Positions 42,679 through 51,306 of a DNA stretch of 64,000 bases are shown here, piece by piece. The DNA is from Duganella sp. sic0402 (lineage in GTDB: Bacteria; Pseudomonadota; Gammaproteobacteria; Burkholderiales; Burkholderiaceae_D). The number at the start of each line of letters is the position of its first letter. Within the stretch, counting starts at the first letter, position 1. Under the pieces are notes generated by a model. It made no database searches and was not told the DNA's origin. It worked only from the letters and a program-made list of their open reading frames with translations. The translations under genes were made by a program, and so were the position numbers. The stretch covers positions 186,001 to 250,000 of the forward strand of contig NZ_JAHUWK010000004.1 in the NCBI RefSeq assembly GCF_019219065.1, given 5' to 3'.

Positions 42679-43236
42679 TCATTCTACATACAGGGCTTGC
42701 AGTCGCTGGCGCAGGAAAAGCACGGCATAGCGTTTGCGAGCCAATAAAGTGTTGATCGAGACGCCGGTCTGCGCGGCCATCTCCTTGAAACTGACGCCTT
42801 CCAGCTCATGTGCGATGAACACGTCGCGCTGGTTGGCAGGCAAGTCTTCCAGTGCGAGCTGGAGTTCTTCCAGCAGCATGGCGCGGGTGTAGGCGGCTTC
42901 CGGGCCGGCGTCGGGCGAGGGCAGCATCAGGTCAAGGCGGCAATCCTCATCGTCATCATTGGCGCCCAGGTCTTCCAGCGCCACTTCCTTCTTCTTGCGG
43001 AAGCGGTCGATGATGCGGTTGCGGGCGACGCGGAACAGCCAGGCGCTGGCCTGCTCGATCGGCTCGGGCAGGTGATAGGCCTGGGTGAACTCGTAGAACA
43101 CGTCTTGCAGGATATCGTCGGCGTCGGTCTGGTCGGCCACGCGCCGGCGGATGAAATTCCACAGGCGCGAGCGCTCCTTGAGCACCGTTGCAGTAATGGC
43201 TTGATCTTGCTCAGTTGTTATTATCGGTGCGGTCAT
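42679..43236 (-). CDS. ECF RNA polymerase sigma factor
   Basis: 185 residues. Region 2 (ERSRLWNFIRRRVADQTDADDILQDVFYEFTQAYHL, about 21-56, with the AWLFRVARNRIIDRFRKKK core) and region 4 (ALEDLPANQRDVFIAHELEGVSFKEMAAQTGVSINTLLARKRYAVLFLRQRL, about 130-181) are both complete. It is the first gene of a three-gene operon, followed by a membrane protein and an MFS transporter. It probably activates its own operon. The gap to the next gene upstream is 83 bases, where I see no certain -35/-10 pair. Confidence 0.93.
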   Translation of the reverse strand: MTAPIITTEQDQAITATVLKERSRLWNFIRRRVADQTDADDILQDVFYEFTQAYHLPEPIEQASAWLFRVARNRIIDRFRKKKEVALEDLGANDDDEDCRLDLMLPSPDAGPEAAYTRAMLLEELQLALEDLPANQRDVFIAHELEGVSFKEMAAQTGVSINTLLARKRYAVLFLRQRLQALYVE

Positions 43237-43319
43237 AGACTGGAAGACGATCCAGAATTCACTATATTGTAATGCGCTGATGACCTGAGCACTTATTGCA
43301 GGCGTGGATGCCGCTACAC

Positions 43320-43895
43320 TTAGGGAAGTACGCCATCCTTGAGCACGGCTGATGTAACCAGCACTTCGTGTTTATACGCTCCCAGATGGCCAAACTGTCC
43401 TTCAGGGCTAAGGTATCCAACGATGTGCAAACGAATTGGCGACAAACTCGGCGGTTCAATGCCAACATCTCGCCATGCCACATCACCTAAAGTTGTCATC
43501 CACCAAAAACCGGTGCTCAAGTCATTTGGCTTGAAATCACTTTTTTCGAATCCACGGGAGAAGACACCGTCTTGTTCAATGGCTGAGTAGCCATATCCAG
43601 CAAAAACCTTGTCGCGCTCGGAAGGGTGGTCTCGCCAATAAAGTTGCCCCTTCGTGTAGGCATCCCGAGCCAGGTCCGATCTTGTATAAATCCCCCCCTT
43701 GGTGTGCGTAAAACCTTGAAAGAACCATCGCGCATACTCCTCGGATTGCACGGCATCGTTGGAACCCTTCTTTTCTTCCACCTGTAATTTTGCGAAAGAT
43801 CTGAAATATTCGAGGGCAACATTTGGTACTTGGCCTGCCGTCGCACTCCCTGAAATGACAGCAACCGTAAAGATCTTAGCGATGAATCGAAACAT
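43320..43895 (-). CDS. Secreted hypothetical protein, lower GC than neighbours
   Basis: 191 residues with a signal peptide (FIAKIFTVAVISGSATAGQ). ATG 43895 begins it; the in-frame 43940 start would add a non-signal extension. I do not recognise the family. The mature protein has EEYARWFFQGFTHTKGGIYTRSDLARDAYTKGQLYW and a C-terminal beta-rich part ending LHIVGYLSPEGQFGHLGAYKHEVLVTSAVLKDG. The gene is markedly richer in A and T than its surroundings, as is the 205-base gap upstream, suggesting recent acquisition. It stands alone between an ECF sigma operon and a DUF5694 gene. Confidence 0.6.
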   Translation of the reverse strand: MFRFIAKIFTVAVISGSATAGQVPNVALEYFRSFAKLQVEEKKGSNDAVQSEEYARWFFQGFTHTKGGIYTRSDLARDAYTKGQLYWRDHPSERDKVFAGYGYSAIEQDGVFSRGFEKSDFKPNDLSTGFWWMTTLGDVAWRDVGIEPPSLSPIRLHIVGYLSPEGQFGHLGAYKHEVLVTSAVLKDGVLP

Positions 43896-44100
43896 GCTAT
43901 CTGCTCCACTTTTGAAGACTACGTAAAATAAATTTTCCACAATTTGACCACCGTTGTGAGCAGAAAGAAAGGTTCACGTTTGGTCCAGTCAGGGATTTTG
44001 ACGTTCCAGGGGGCGAAATTGGCGTTCTGTCTAAAACTGCTTAGCTCGGCATTTCTTATTTTTTAAACTGAGGCCTGGTTAATGATCTAATGGGGATAGT

Positions 44101-45150
44101 GTGAGAAAAATGCATTGGATGTGGGCGGTCATGCTTGGCTTGCCATTTGCCGCGCAAGCGCAGGGGCATCTTGCGACCTTGGACCGGGATATGGTCGGGC
44201 CGCGTTCGCAGGTGCTGGTGTTGGGCACTGCGCATTTGAGCAATATGCCGAAGAGCTTCAATCCGGCAGCGCTCGATGGCGTGCTGGATAAACTGGCGGC
44301 ATTCAAGCCGGACATCATCACGGTTGAAGATGAACCGGGCGAAGATTGCGATCTCGCTGCGCGTCAGCCCGCAAAGTATGGCAAGAATTACTGTCCGTCG
44401 ACCGATGCGGCAAAGGCGGCCACTGGCCTGGCCCTGACCGCCGCCCTTGCCGAAGCCGATCAAACGCTGAAAACTTGGCCAGCACAGCCTGACGCCGCAC
44501 AGCGGCGCCGCTTTGCCGCAGTCTTGTTGGCGGCGAACGAGCCGACTTCCGCTTACGTTCAGTGGCTGCAATTGCCACAAGCCGAGCGCCGCGCCGGAGA
44601 TACGCTGGACGATGCACTGGTCGCCAGGTTGCAGCGCATCGCCGGCACCAATAATGAGAGCTATCAAATCGCCGCAGTGCTGGCGGCACGACTGGGGCTG
44701 CAACGCGTGCATGCGGTCGATAATCACACCGGCGACCGCATCGATGTGCCGGACATCAAAGCCTTCGTCCGTTCGATCGAAGGCGCCTGGGCGGCCGGAA
44801 GCGCGGAGACGAAGGCGCTGCGCAAGCAGCAGGACGCGCTGAAACTGGCGCCCGATCTGCTGCCGCTGTACCGCGCCATTAATGATCCTGCCTCACTGGC
44901 CGTGGATGCGGACGCCAATGTGCTGACCGCCATGCGTGGCAAGTCGCCGGAAAATTATCCGCAGATGTGGGTGGCAGGCTGGGAGATCCGCAACCTGCGC
45001 ATGGTCGCGAATATCCGCGAGACTTTCCGTGAGCGTCCGGGCGCGCGCGTGTTGACGATTGTCGGCTCTGCCCACAAGTCGTGGTTCGACGCCTGGCTCG
45101 GGCAGTTGCAGGGCGTCGATATCGTTAGCGCGGTGGACGTGCTCCGATAA
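44101..45150 (+). CDS. DUF5694 secreted protein
   Basis: 349 residues. GTG 44101 (after GGGGATA) or ATG 44110 starts a signal peptide, WMWAVMLGLPFAAQAQG. The mature part matches DUF5694: VLVLGTAHLSNMPKSFNPAALDGVLDKLAAFKPDIITVED near 38-77 and RVLTIVGSAHKSWFDAWL near the C-terminus. The GTAHLSN and SAHK histidine motifs recall TraB/GumN-like and erythromycin-esterase-like folds, though the reaction is unknown. Its last 26 bases overlap the end of the convergent phospholipase gene. Confidence 0.82.
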   Translation: MRKMHWMWAVMLGLPFAAQAQGHLATLDRDMVGPRSQVLVLGTAHLSNMPKSFNPAALDGVLDKLAAFKPDIITVEDEPGEDCDLAARQPAKYGKNYCPSTDAAKAATGLALTAALAEADQTLKTWPAQPDAAQRRRFAAVLLAANEPTSAYVQWLQLPQAERRAGDTLDDALVARLQRIAGTNNESYQIAAVLAARLGLQRVHAVDNHTGDRIDVPDIKAFVRSIEGAWAAGSAETKALRKQQDALKLAPDLLPLYRAINDPASLAVDADANVLTAMRGKSPENYPQMWVAGWEIRNLRMVANIRETFRERPGARVLTIVGSAHKSWFDAWLGQLQGVDIVSAVDVLR

Positions 45151-47227
45151 GCGGATCGGTGCTGCTGGCGCGGCCGGTTTCCACGTGGCCAGCCGCGCGC
45201 CGCAGCCATTGCGGATCGGCGTCGCAGGTGATGCTCACGTCGTACCAGCCAAAATTGCGCGATAGATCGCAGAAGACCGTCGCGACCTGGCCCGCTGCCA
45301 CCGTGTGTGTCGCAACAGCGGCGCCGTAAGCATTGTCGGTGACGGTAAAGCGGCATGCTTCGCGGCCATCACGGTTGGAGAGCAGCAGGGTGATGTTGCC
45401 GCTGTCGTAGCGTGTCTGCACTTCCGGCCGGGCTGCGGTGACGGTCAGCCGGCCTTTGAACTGGCGCAGGAAGCCGTTGGCGCCGTGTGCGCTCAGGTCG
45501 TAGGCATCGCCAGGCCAGCGCCAGGCTTCGTGCTCGATGCGCTGGCCGGCTTCGACGGTGTAGTACCACGGCCCATCGGCGCGCAGGCTGGAATAGACGA
45601 TGAAGGCGGCGCCGGCCTTGCCGCTGTTGATGAAGTTGAGTTCAAATTGGCGCTCGCCAGCCAACTCGCCGCTTGCCGATAACTCGTATGGCAGCGGGCA
45701 TGCCACGCGCGCGCCTGGCTCCTGGCGGGGCAGTGTCTGCGCGGCCGGTGGCTGCGGATAAGGCTTGCCGGAGACTCGCGTATAGGCTGCAGTCGGCGGT
45801 ACGCTGGCTGGCCAACTGTGATTGGGCGCGCTGAAGTCGAGGGCGGAAGTAAGGTCGCCGCAGATTGCGCGCCGCCATGGCGAAATCAAATTGCAGGTGA
45901 CGGCGGTGCGCGGCTTGCCCAGACCCTGCACCAGCCACTCTTCAAGAAAGCGCAACTGCGACGTATGGTCGAACAGTTGTGAGCATACTCGGCCGCCACG
46001 GCTCCATGGCGAGATCACTAACATCGGTACGCGTGGCCCCAGGCCGACCGGCTCGCCCTGGTACGTCTCATGCGTGCCGATCTCGGCCAGCGTAGTCTTG
46101 CCCATTGATGGGTTGAGCGGTGCGAGATCAGACGGGACGTGGTCGAAGAAGCCATCGTTTTCATCGTACATCAACAGCAGCACGGTCTTGGACCAGACAT
46201 CCGGATTGGCGACCAGTGCGGCCAGCAGGCGCGCGGTGATTTGCTCGCCGGCGTTGGGTGAGGCGGGCGAATGTTCGGTGTAGTCGTTAGGCGCGCAGAT
46301 CCACGATACTTGCGGCAGGCGGTTGTTGCGCACGTCCTCCGCGAAATCCTTGATCAGCCAGTCCGCAGTGCTGCCACGAGCATTGCCGGCATGCGAACCT
46401 GGCGCCAGCGTGCGCGCCTTGCGGTACAGCGGTTCTTCTGGCGAGAGTCGGCTGCCGTCCGCGTTGACGCGGTAATTGCGGAAGTAGGCGAGGTAGTTGT
46501 CGCCGTAGTTGTCCCATTCCTGGTAAACCTTCCAGCTGACCTGGTTGGCCTCCAGCACCTCGGCATAGGTGCGCCAGTTGGGGGCGGTGGCGTTGACTTC
46601 GGGGGTGACGTTGTCCAGTGCCGGATCGCCATTAAAGAAGCCACCCGCATCCATGTTGTACAACTTGCCCATGGTGCCGATCCAGCCCTGGTTGCTGCCG
46701 GTCAGCGCATACAGGCGATTCGGATCGGTCGCGCCGAATACCGAGCAGTGATAGGCGTCGCAGATGGTGAACGCATCCGCCAGCGCGTAGTAGAAGGGCA
46801 GGTCGCCGCGATCGAAATAGCCCATGGACTGCGCGGTCTTTTTCGGCACCCATGCGTCCCAGCCTTGCCAGGTGGCTTGCGATCCCTTCCATGTGTGGTC
46901 GGTGCCGAGCGATAGCGCGCTGGTGTTCTTGGCATCGAAATGGAACGGCAGCACGTAGCCGCCAGCGCCGTTCGGCTGATGCCAGACTGGCAGCCCGGTC
47001 GGCAAACGAATGGCGCGCGGATCATCAAAGCCGCGCACGCCTGACAGCGTGCCGAAGTAATGGTCGAACGAGCGGTTTTCCTGCATGAAGATGACCACAT
47101 GCTCGACATCGGCCAGCGTGCCGGTGCGATTGTTGGCGGGCACCGCCAGCGCGTCGCGGATCAGGTTCGGGAACAGGGCGGGGGCAGCGCCTGTATAGCG
47201 GAGAAATTGACGACGGTTGATCGGCAT
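45125..47227 (-). CDS. Phosphocholine-specific phospholipase C (PlcN/PlcH family)
   Basis: 700 residues, secreted by the twin-arginine route: MPINRRQFLRYTGAAPALF. It hydrolyses phosphatidylcholine or sphingomyelin headgroups in many pseudomonads and Burkholderiales. Phosphoesterase motifs are VEHVVIFMQENRSFDHYFGTLSGVRGF near 42-68, YHCSVFGATDPNRLYALTG, SWICAPNDYTEHSP, MYDENDGFFDHVPSD and GLGPRVPMLVISPWSRGG. Two C-terminal DUF756 beta domains follow (about 500-700). No plcR chaperone gene is next to it, so the non-haemolytic form is more likely. Confidence 0.92.
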   Translation of the reverse strand: MPINRRQFLRYTGAAPALFPNLIRDALAVPANNRTGTLADVEHVVIFMQENRSFDHYFGTLSGVRGFDDPRAIRLPTGLPVWHQPNGAGGYVLPFHFDAKNTSALSLGTDHTWKGSQATWQGWDAWVPKKTAQSMGYFDRGDLPFYYALADAFTICDAYHCSVFGATDPNRLYALTGSNQGWIGTMGKLYNMDAGGFFNGDPALDNVTPEVNATAPNWRTYAEVLEANQVSWKVYQEWDNYGDNYLAYFRNYRVNADGSRLSPEEPLYRKARTLAPGSHAGNARGSTADWLIKDFAEDVRNNRLPQVSWICAPNDYTEHSPASPNAGEQITARLLAALVANPDVWSKTVLLLMYDENDGFFDHVPSDLAPLNPSMGKTTLAEIGTHETYQGEPVGLGPRVPMLVISPWSRGGRVCSQLFDHTSQLRFLEEWLVQGLGKPRTAVTCNLISPWRRAICGDLTSALDFSAPNHSWPASVPPTAAYTRVSGKPYPQPPAAQTLPRQEPGARVACPLPYELSASGELAGERQFELNFINSGKAGAAFIVYSSLRADGPWYYTVEAGQRIEHEAWRWPGDAYDLSAHGANGFLRQFKGRLTVTAARPEVQTRYDSGNITLLLSNRDGREACRFTVTDNAYGAAVATHTVAAGQVATVFCDLSRNFGWYDVSITCDADPQWLRRAAGHVETGRASSTDPLIGARPPR

Positions 47228-47478
47228 GCTGGCAGGAGGTAAATGGCTAAAGTGTCGATCATAACGGCAGAATGTGACAGGCCGATGGCGCCGGCTAGCG
47301 CTGCTCTTTGGCGGCGATTTGGTAGTCCAGTTGCAGCTGCAGCAAGCCGCTCAGCGGGGTATGCCGTTGTGCACCGGACGATACCGTGTCCTACGCGGTG
47401 TGCTGTCGCAGTCCTACCGCAGCGCAGCAATCGGAATGGCATGATGCTCCTATACCGTTATGGACAGAGGGAGCAGAC

Positions 47479-48462
47479 ATGAATATCAGCAAGAAAAGTG
47501 ACCGGACCAGGATCGGCCTGGCGGCAGGTGCAGCGGTGCTGGCCGCATCCTGGCTGGTGGTGCGCTACAAGACCGCACAAGCGGAGCGCGATCATCCGCC
47601 GAGCGGGGAATTCATCACGGTTGATGGCGTGCGCTTGCATTATTTCAGCAAAGGACAGGGGCCGACGGTGGTTCTGCTGCATGGCAATGGCGTGTTGGCG
47701 GAAGATTTCCTGCACGCCGGACTATTTGATCAACTGGCGGAGAATCACCGCGTGATCGCGTTCGACCGTCCCGGTTTCGGCTACAGTGATCGTCCGCGAA
47801 CGACGCTGTGGACCCCGGCGGCGCAAGCCGAGCTGCTTGCCGCTGCGCTCGAACAACTTGACGTGCGGCAGGCAGTGGTATTGGGACACTCCTGGGGGAC
47901 GCTGGTGGCGATCTCGCTGGCTATTCAGCAGCCGCAACTTGTGAGCGGGCTGGTGCTCGCGTCCGGCTACTATTATCCGAGCGTCAGGCTGGATGTGTTG
48001 AGCGCGACGCCGGCCATTCCGCTGCTCGGCGATATTCTGAGCTACACCTTGTCGCCGCTGATCGGGCGGTTGATGTGGCCTGCAGCGGTCAAGCTGGCGT
48101 TTACGCCGGCCACGGTGCCCGATAGTTTCAAGCTGATGTCGCCATGGATGGCACTACGGCCCAAGCAACTCCGTGCCGAAGCCGCCGAAACCGCGATGAT
48201 GATTCCCAGCGCGGCAGCGTTGCGCCAGCACTACCCTGAGCTGCAGATGCCGGTGTCGGTTGTGGTGGGAGAGGATGATAAAGTCGTCAGCGCCGAAGAT
48301 AACTCGGTGCAGCTTGACCAGGAACTGCAGAATGGCGACTTGACGGTCCTGGCCGGCGCCGGCCATATGATCCAGCACGTGTCACCAGGCGTACTGCTGG
48401 AGGCGGTCGAGCGCGTCGAGCAACGCGCCACCACGCCAGGCTTGAACCGCTTGCTGAATTGA
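47479..48462 (+). CDS. Alpha/beta hydrolase with N-terminal membrane anchor
   Basis: 327 residues. An N-terminal helix (IGLAAGAAVLAASWLVVRY) probably anchors or exports the protein. The hydrolase fold follows: GPTVVLLHGNGVLAEDF (oxyanion loop), VIAFDRPGFGYSDRP, VVLGHSWGTLVAI with nucleophile Ser, VVVGEDDKVV with the Asp and LAGAGHMIQHV with the His. ATG 47479 follows GAGGGAGCAGAC; the in-frame 47386 start gives an unrelated lead-in. It is encoded alone. The substrate (epoxide, ester or haloalkane) cannot be told. Confidence 0.87.
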   Translation: MNISKKSDRTRIGLAAGAAVLAASWLVVRYKTAQAERDHPPSGEFITVDGVRLHYFSKGQGPTVVLLHGNGVLAEDFLHAGLFDQLAENHRVIAFDRPGFGYSDRPRTTLWTPAAQAELLAAALEQLDVRQAVVLGHSWGTLVAISLAIQQPQLVSGLVLASGYYYPSVRLDVLSATPAIPLLGDILSYTLSPLIGRLMWPAAVKLAFTPATVPDSFKLMSPWMALRPKQLRAEAAETAMMIPSAAALRQHYPELQMPVSVVVGEDDKVVSAEDNSVQLDQELQNGDLTVLAGAGHMIQHVSPGVLLEAVERVEQRATTPGLNRLLN

Positions 48463-48486
48463 TATGCGGGCTCGGCTGCAAATAAA

Positions 48487-48518
48487 AAACGGCCGCCAGA
48501 TTGCTCTGGCGGCCGTTT
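48487..48518 (-). terminator. Strong terminator of rhlE, also ending the hydrolase gene
   Basis: AAACGGCCGCCAGA and TCTGGCGGCCGTTT form a perfect 14-bp stem with loop ttgc, between the convergent hydrolase and rhlE genes. On the minus strand the stem is followed by TTTTTTATT, so it terminates rhlE best. Confidence 0.9.
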
Positions 48519-48537
48519 CATTTACAGCGGAACCGGA

Positions 48538-49968
48538 TTAACGGTCGCCGTAGCTGCGACGTGGACGGTCGCTGTTGTACGGGTTGTTGGCTTTGAAGCC
48601 TGGACCCTTGTAGCCTTCGTTGGAACCGCTGACGCCGTCACGGCGTGGTGCGCCAGAGCTGCTGCCTGGCTTGCTGAACGAACGCTGGCCTGGCTTGGCG
48701 CCGCCACGGTTGTCACCTGGCTTCCAGCCGCCTGGACGCGACGAGCGTGGCGCCGAACCGGTTTTCTTCGGCTCGTAGCCCTCGACCACGTTCACCGGAA
48801 TCAGCTGCTTGGTGAAGCGTTCGATGCGCTTGACGTTCATGCCTTCAGCGTGGTTCACCAGCGAGATCGCGTGACCATTGCGGCCGGCGCGGCCGGTGCG
48901 GCCGATACGGTGCACGTAGTCTTCCGGGAATTTCGGCAGGTCGTAGTTGAACACGTGGGTGATGGTCGGTACGTCGATACCGCGGGCGGCAACGTCGGTG
49001 GCGATCAGGATCTTCACCGAGCCGCGACGCAGGCTGTCCAGCGTGCGGTTACGTGCGCCCTGGTGCATGTCGCCGTGCAGCGCGGCGGCCGAGAAGCCGG
49101 CGATGTTCAGGCGGTCGGCGATGGTGTCGGCGTCACGCTTGGTGGCGGTGAAGACCACAGCCTGGTCCAGCGATTCGTCGCGCAGCAGGTGGTCCAGCAG
49201 GCGGTTCTTGTGCGACAGGTCGTCGACGAAGTGTACGCGCTGGGTGATGTTCTCATGCTTGTTGGCGGCGCTCATGATCTGGATCACTTGCGGATCTTTG
49301 GTGATGCGGCGCGCCATGTTGCCGACGACGCCGTCCAGCGTGGCCGAGAACAGCATGGTCTGGCGGTTGTCCGGGGTAGCAGCGACGATTTTTTCGATGT
49401 CGTCGATGAAGCCCATGTCCAGCATGCGGTCGGCTTCGTCCAGCACCAGGATTTCCAGTTGCGAGAAGTCGATTTTGCCCGATTCCATGTGGTCGATCAG
49501 GCGGCCAGGGGTGGCAACCAGGATCTCAGGATTCTTGGCCAGCAGTTGCATCTGCTTAGGGTAAGGCATACCGCCCAGGATCGACACGGCTTTGATGCGG
49601 CGCAGGTTGACGCTGTATTTGTCGGTATTGGTGGTGACTTGCAGGGCCAGTTCGCGGGTTGGGGTCAACACCAGCATTTTTGGCTGTGCAGCTTTGAAAC
49701 GTGGGCGCTCGTTGCGGGCACGGGCGGATTGCATTTCTTGATTAGGCGTCTTGCCGGCCGCTGCCGGTTCGATCGCGGCCAGGCGGTGCAGCGACGGCAG
49801 CATGAAGGCTGCAGTCTTGCCGGAACCGGTCTGGGACGATACCAACAAGTCCTTGCCTGCGATCGCTGCAGGGACAGCCTGCTGCTGAACCGGGGTTGGC
49901 GCGGTGTAGCCAGCGTCGGTCAGGGCTTTGATGATGGACGTGTTGAGACCTAGTGCTTCAAATGTCAT
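48538..49968 (-). CDS. rhlE: DEAD-box ATP-dependent RNA helicase RhlE
   Basis: 476 residues. All helicase motifs are in place: YTAPTPVQQQAVP (Q motif), SSQTGSGKTAAF (Walker A, about 44-55), PTRELALQ, TPGRLIDH, LDEADRMLD, LFSATLDG, VVFTATKRDAD, DVAARGIDVP and VHRIGRTGRAGR. A Gly/Ser/Arg-rich RNA-binding tail begins near 395 and ends RRSYGDR. RhlE acts in ribosome maturation and RNA decay. It has a long, hairpin-bearing leader (49969 upward) on which RNA-level autoregulation could act. Confidence 0.93.
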   Translation of the reverse strand: MTFEALGLNTSIIKALTDAGYTAPTPVQQQAVPAAIAGKDLLVSSQTGSGKTAAFMLPSLHRLAAIEPAAAGKTPNQEMQSARARNERPRFKAAQPKMLVLTPTRELALQVTTNTDKYSVNLRRIKAVSILGGMPYPKQMQLLAKNPEILVATPGRLIDHMESGKIDFSQLEILVLDEADRMLDMGFIDDIEKIVAATPDNRQTMLFSATLDGVVGNMARRITKDPQVIQIMSAANKHENITQRVHFVDDLSHKNRLLDHLLRDESLDQAVVFTATKRDADTIADRLNIAGFSAAALHGDMHQGARNRTLDSLRRGSVKILIATDVAARGIDVPTITHVFNYDLPKFPEDYVHRIGRTGRAGRNGHAISLVNHAEGMNVKRIERFTKQLIPVNVVEGYEPKKTGSAPRSSRPGGWKPGDNRGGAKPGQRSFSKPGSSSGAPRRDGVSGSNEGYKGPGFKANNPYNSDRPRRSYGDR

Positions 49969-50329
49969 GCTTTTCTTTCGTAAAAATCTGCGTTCACGTT
50001 AAAAACGGAACGCGAAATAGCAACGCCTACCAAAACGAAATGACTCAATCAAAATCGAAAGAAATTTCGGCACAAAAGCTTTGCGCCGGGACGGTGTCAA
50101 AGAGCGACACCAGAGGCGGGAGGGCTTTATAAGGGCATCCAGATGATGCCGCTGTGAGGCTTGCGAAGCTGCTAAAAATATCACTGGCTGAATAGTCGGT
50201 ATCGATTTGCTATGCTTCGATACATGGACTCTAGCGCAAGGCCGTTATTATGCCCTAGTTTGCCTGGCTTGTACAGCACGCGAAAAAAACGCCCCGTAGG
50301 GCGTTTGATTGGCGCTTGCAGCGTGTGAC
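49969..50329 (-). promoter_or_regulatory. Long structured upstream region of rhlE and fabI terminator
   Basis: This 361-base gap holds no convincing gene. Immediately upstream of rhlE, GCGTTC (49990-49995) and GAACGC (50008-50013) pair, with an inner CGT/ACG extension. A second hairpin pairs GGTGTC and GACACC at 50093-50111; within it TTGACA on the minus strand could also be a -35. A 61-codon frame at 49999-50184 has no conserved look. The fabI terminator is at 50287-50306. Confidence 0.5.
50287..50306 (-). terminator. Rho-independent terminator of fabI
   Basis: On the minus strand AAACGCCC and GGGCGTTT pair around the loop TACG and run into TTTTTTT, 24 bases after the fabI stop. Confidence 0.9.
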
Positions 50330-51121
50330 TTATTGGTAGTCTTCCGCGTTCAGGCCCATGACGTGCGAGAAGCCGCCGTCAACGTAGGTGATTTCACCGG
50401 TGATGCCAGACGCCAGGTCCGACAGCAGGAAGGCGGCGGTGTTGCCGACTTCTTCGATGGTGACGTTGCGGCGCAGCGGTGCGTGCGACGAGGCGAAGCC
50501 CAGCAGCTTGCCGAAATCCTTGATGCCGGAAGCGGCCAGGGTCTTGATCGGGCCGGCCGAGATGCCGTTCGAACGGATGCCCAGCTTGCCCAGGTTTTCC
50601 GCCAGGTAGCGGACCGATGCTTCCAGCGAGGCTTTGGCCAGGCCCATGGTGTTGTAGTAAGGAATAGCGCGGATGGCGCCCAGGTAGGACAGGGTCAGCA
50701 CCGACGAGCCGTTTTTCAGCAGCGGCAGCGCGGCCTTGGCCATGGCCGGGAAGCTGTAGGCCGAAATATCGTGGGCGATGCGGAAGTTTTCGCGGGTCAG
50801 GCCGTCCAGGAACTCGCCGGCGATGGCTTCGCGCGGCGCAAAGCCGATCGCGTGCACCAGGCCGTCCAGTTGCGACCAGCTTTTGCCGAGGTCAGCAAAC
50901 AGCGCTTCGATTTGTTCGTCGCTGGAGACGTCGCAGTCATATACCAGCGTGCTGTCGAATTCGGCGGCGAATTCGGTGATGCGGTCTTTGAAACGTTCGC
51001 CAACGTAGGTGAACGCCAGTTCGGCGCCTTCGCGATGGCAAGCTTTGGCGATACCGTAAGCGATGGAACGGTTCGACAGCAAACCAGTGATGAGGATTTT
51101 TTTGCCTTGCAAGAACGCCAT
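50330..51121 (-). CDS. fabI: Enoyl-[acyl-carrier-protein] reductase [NADH]
   Basis: 263 residues, a short-chain dehydrogenase fold. It reduces enoyl-ACP in fatty-acid elongation and is the target of triclosan. Motifs: [19 protein letters not shown] at the N-terminus for NADH binding, [30 protein letters not shown], and the catalytic [16 protein letters not shown] with the Tyr-x6-Lys pair. It ends GLNAEDYQ. It is encoded alone, followed by its own terminator, with mltD behind it in the same direction. Confidence 0.95.
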   Translation of the reverse strand: MAFLQGKKILITGLLSNRSIAYGIAKACHREGAELAFTYVGERFKDRITEFAAEFDSTLVYDCDVSSDEQIEALFADLGKSWSQLDGLVHAIGFAPREAIAGEFLDGLTRENFRIAHDISAYSFPAMAKAALPLLKNGSSVLTLSYLGAIRAIPYYNTMGLAKASLEASVRYLAENLGKLGIRSNGISAGPIKTLAASGIKDFGKLLGFASSHAPLRRNVTIEEVGNTAAFLLSDLASGITGEITYVDGGFSHVMGLNAEDYQ

Positions 51122-51275
51122 AGGGACTCCGATTGCAACTGCGTGCTCAAGCTAGCTCGGGGAGCGGGCTGGCGACGTCAGTGGGGTTGTTTTTTAGGGT
51201 GCGAGACTTGCTCGACACGCAAGACCAAGATTGTAGGACGTGTAAGCCGCATCCGCAACACCTGAATCACGGCCG

Positions 51276-51297
51276 CAGGCCCGCCGTAGCGGGCCTG
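51276..51297 (-). terminator. Hairpin after mltD
   Basis: CAGGCCCGC and GCGGGCCTG form a perfect 9-bp stem with the loop cgta, nine bases after the mltD stop. There is no T run on the minus strand. It is the probable end of the mltD transcript. Confidence 0.55.
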
Positions 51298-51306
51298 GAC
51301 GGTGTT

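Noticed and set aside
47243..47482. 79-codon frame before the hydrolase gene
   Set aside because: No conserved look, overlaps the hydrolase start, and has no ribosome site that would favour it.
49999..50184. 61-codon frame in the rhlE leader
   Set aside because: No domain or ribosome site; the region is better explained as a structured leader.
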